Shown here piece after piece: positions 62,453-64,000 of a stretch of DNA of 64,000 nt (position 1 is its first letter; each line of letters opens with the position of its first letter). The notes under the pieces were generated by a model. It saw nothing but the letters and a program-made list of their open reading frames with translations, was not told where the DNA came from and searched no databases. The position numbers and the translations under genes were made by a program. The stretch comes from DATJLQ01 sp035509415 (GTDB taxonomy: Bacteria > Pseudomonadota > Alphaproteobacteria > JACZXZ01), in assembly GCA_035509415.1 (NCBI GenBank), contig DATJLQ010000107.1:15506-79505 (forward strand), given 5' to 3'.

Positions 62453-62854
62453 GATTGCCTTCTCAGTTGAATCGAGAGCTCTGACAGGATCAATACACCT
62501 CTACGATACGCCAAAGATAGAGATGCGGCGATCAACTATCGGCGTCGCTTCAAGCAAAAAGGCCGAGCGGCTGCCGAAGGGCACAGGTTTGATCGGTCCC
62601 CATTGAGTTCTCTAATCGCGGCTGTCAAGGCGTTGTTGCCGTAGCACAGCACGTTCTCGCCGGGTTCAGAGTTCTCTCCGCGGTCGACCTCAGGGATCGC
62701 CGCATATTGGCGTCGGATGGTGGGTCGGCCGAAGTGGTCCACGCTCTGGTCGCCGATATGAGGGCGACCGGCATCAACGGGGACGGCCTGACCCGCGCCA
62801 TGCGTCCCGGCGGGGACGCGCCGTTGGGTCGTTAGGCGGGCATGAGCGGTCTGA
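62453..62854. other. Region between nucleotidyltransferase and transposase genes
   Basis: 402 bases without a supported gene. The part to about 62530 is AT-rich like the module beside it; the rest is GC-rich. A plus-strand open stretch ending at the stop near 62835 (reading VVHALVADMRATGINGDGL) could be a gene remnant disrupted by the insertion, but I recognise no family. One end of the IS element should lie here. Confidence 0.5.
62802..62819. terminator. Hairpin downstream of the transposase gene
   Basis: GCGTCCC (62802-62808) and GGGACGC (62813-62819) form a perfect 7-bp stem with loop GGCG, about 35 bases past the transposase stop on the minus strand. It could end the transposase transcript or be part of the element's end. 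Confidence 0.35.
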
Positions 62855-63889
62855 TCATGCTGCCGCCGCGCCCCAACGGAAGGGAGTGTTGGTCTTCCAC
62901 ATGGCATGAAGGATGACCGCGAGTTTGCGTGCCACGGCGACCCGAGCCTTCTTGAAGCCGGCAGTCTTGGCCAGCCGCAGCCCCCAGGCTTTCAGTGTCG
63001 AGAATGCCGTGGTCCGGGTCAGCAGCGTGGTCGCCGCCTCATAGAGATGTTTCCGGGTCATCTTGTTGCCGTGCTTTGAGATCCTTCCGTTTCGGCTGAC
63101 CTCGCCCGACTCGTATCGACGGGGTGTCAGCCCGAGGTAGGCTCCTGCGCTCGCCGAGCGCTTGAACCGCTCGACATCGTCGAAGGCGGCGGCGACCGAG
63201 AGTGCCGTGATCGGCCCCACACCTGGCGCCGTCATGAGTAGGCGCGCGGTAGAACTCGTCTTGGCGGCGGAAAGAACTGCGCGGTCAAGGTCCTTAATGC
63301 GCTCGAGCAGCGCCGCGCGCGCCTGCACAAGGGCCGCTATGACCGTCCGGATGGCAGGCGCCGCATCGAGTTCGATGGCGACGATCTCCGCGGCCCGGCG
63401 GGAGAAGCTACCTTGGACCTTGCCAAACAATATCCCGAAGGTTCGGAGGAGACCGCGGATCTCGTTCTCCAGTTTGACCCGGCTCCGAACCAGAACCTCG
63501 CGCGCGCTCAAAAGTGCCCGGAGCTCGTAGCTGGCACGTGACTTGATCCGGACCTGCTTGAACCAGCCGGTCCGCACAATCTGCGCCAAGCCAGCGGCAT
63601 CGTTCCGGTCCGTCTTGTTGGGGCGCATCTTCAAGGCGGCATTGGCATGTCGCGCATCCAAGCAGACGATCGGCAAGCCCCGATCGCGCAGTTCGTTCCA
63701 CAGCCATACCGCCAATGGCCCTGTCTCCATCCCAACTCGGACCAAGCCCGGTGCGTACGCCAAAAGCCACGTTGTGATCGACTCGGGGCAGGTCGTCACT
63801 TTCTTCTCCGATATCACCCGACCAAGTTCATCAACAACGCAAATCGCCGTCTGTTCCATCGAGACATCGAGTGCGGCATACTGGTTCAT
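62855..63889 (-). CDS. IS110-family transposase (DEDD recombinase)
   Basis: 344-aa transposase with the RuvC-like N-terminal domain: Asp8 in ALDVSMEQTA, Glu55 in METGPLA, and Asp94/Asp97 in NKTDRNDA complete the DEDD set. A coiled-coil middle follows, then the Transposase_20 domain with APGVGPITALSVAAAF and SAGAYLGLTPRRYESGE, which holds the catalytic Ser region. All key residues are present and the frame is intact, so it may be active. It is read on the minus strand, away from the window end. Confidence 0.95.
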   Translation of the reverse strand: MNQYAALDVSMEQTAICVVDELGRVISEKKVTTCPESITTWLLAYAPGLVRVGMETGPLAVWLWNELRDRGLPIVCLDARHANAALKMRPNKTDRNDAAGLAQIVRTGWFKQVRIKSRASYELRALLSAREVLVRSRVKLENEIRGLLRTFGILFGKVQGSFSRRAAEIVAIELDAAPAIRTVIAALVQARAALLERIKDLDRAVLSAAKTSSTARLLMTAPGVGPITALSVAAAFDDVERFKRSASAGAYLGLTPRRYESGEVSRNGRISKHGNKMTRKHLYEAATTLLTRTTAFSTLKAWGLRLAKTAGFKKARVAVARKLAVILHAMWKTNTPFRWGAAAA

Positions 63890-63955
63890 GGCAGTTCCCC
63901 TTCCGAATGCGGAGCAAAGACTGATTCCTTGACAGCATCAGTCTGGGGAACTGCC
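63890..63955 (-). ncRNA. Two-tier hairpin at the transposase start; possible bridge RNA part
   Basis: GGCAGTTCCCC (63890-63900) and GGGGAACTGCC (63945-63955) are perfect 11-base inverse copies ending at the base next to the transposase ATG. Inside them GACTGAT (63919-63925) and ATCAGTC (63937-63943) form a second 7-bp stem with an 11-base loop, leaving an 18-base single-stranded side. IS110 elements encode a bridge RNA upstream of the transposase with such internal loops; this fits in position. Alternatively the stem hides the GGAAGGGG ribosome-binding site and limits expression. Confidence 0.4.
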
Positions 63956-64000
63956 TCCCAAAACGCCAGAGACATACCCCGCGATTACGCTAAGTGGTCC

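Larger units (their letters stand above)
62855..63955 (-). mobile_element. IS110-family insertion sequence, exact ends not determined
   Basis: The element contains one transposase gene and a structured leader. IS110 members usually lack clear terminal inverted repeats and make no obvious target duplication, so the ends cannot be fixed from one copy. The outer end beyond 63955 may reach the window edge at 64000. Confidence 0.8.

Overview
The window is very GC-rich, tightly packed chromosomal DNA. The gene families point to an alphaproteobacterium, most likely Rhodospirillales-like: a RegB/RegA (PrrB/PrrA) redox two-component pair, a phasin, a CobS/CobC pair, a cytochrome bd operon with CydP and CydX, and a YgjP-type metalloprotease. 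I see no rRNA, tRNA or CRISPR array.

Bases 1-25,040 are an exopolysaccharide (EPS) locus. It holds a carbamoyltransferase cut by the window edge, GT4 and GT9 glycosyltransferases, an AsnB-like amidotransferase, two O-antigen polymerase/ligase-type membrane proteins, an SGNH esterase next to an acyltransferase-3, and a WcaJ-type initiating phosphoglycosyltransferase. An export operon on the minus strand encodes a Pro/Gly-rich secreted protein, a beta-barrel protein, a Wza-like lipoprotein, a Wzc-like tyrosine autokinase and a small anchored protein. Signalling and accessory genes are mixed in: a PPP-family phosphatase, an NTP_transf_5 nucleotidyltransferase, a membrane sensor with a degenerate HD-GYP domain, and a LapG-like cysteine protease. 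A full-consensus sigma-54 site lies upstream of the wzc-like gene, and a weaker one upstream of the first polymerase gene.

Bases 25,685-29,039 carry a PqqD-like protein overlapping an HprK-like kinase, then regA and regB. With the distant nucleotidyltransferase they resemble the little-studied HPr-rel-A type of gene set. Bases 29,249-32,281 encode a single-polypeptide type IIG-like restriction-modification enzyme.

Bases 32,302-48,293 are mostly housekeeping: an ABC-2 exporter, cobS/cobC, a Ysc84-like lipid-binding protein, an ankyrin protein, cydPABX, a Sco protein, a YgjP protease, Ada, a Bcr/CflA efflux pump, a GNAT enzyme and PBP1A. Bases 48,544-61,501 are catabolic and regulatory: two MFS transporters, a three-subunit molybdenum hydroxylase, an acetoacetate-decarboxylase-like enzyme, a phasin with a small partner gene, a Crp/Fnr regulator, and a LysR regulator divergent from a cupin/CMD/AKR/SDR operon.

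From about 61,550 the base composition becomes visibly more AT-rich. There is an AbiEii-like nucleotidyltransferase with a small partner (possible toxin-antitoxin module), then an IS110-family element. A two-tier hairpin abuts the transposase start codon and may be part of a bridge RNA or may mask the ribosome-binding site. All functions are inferred from sequence reading alone; no database search was run.
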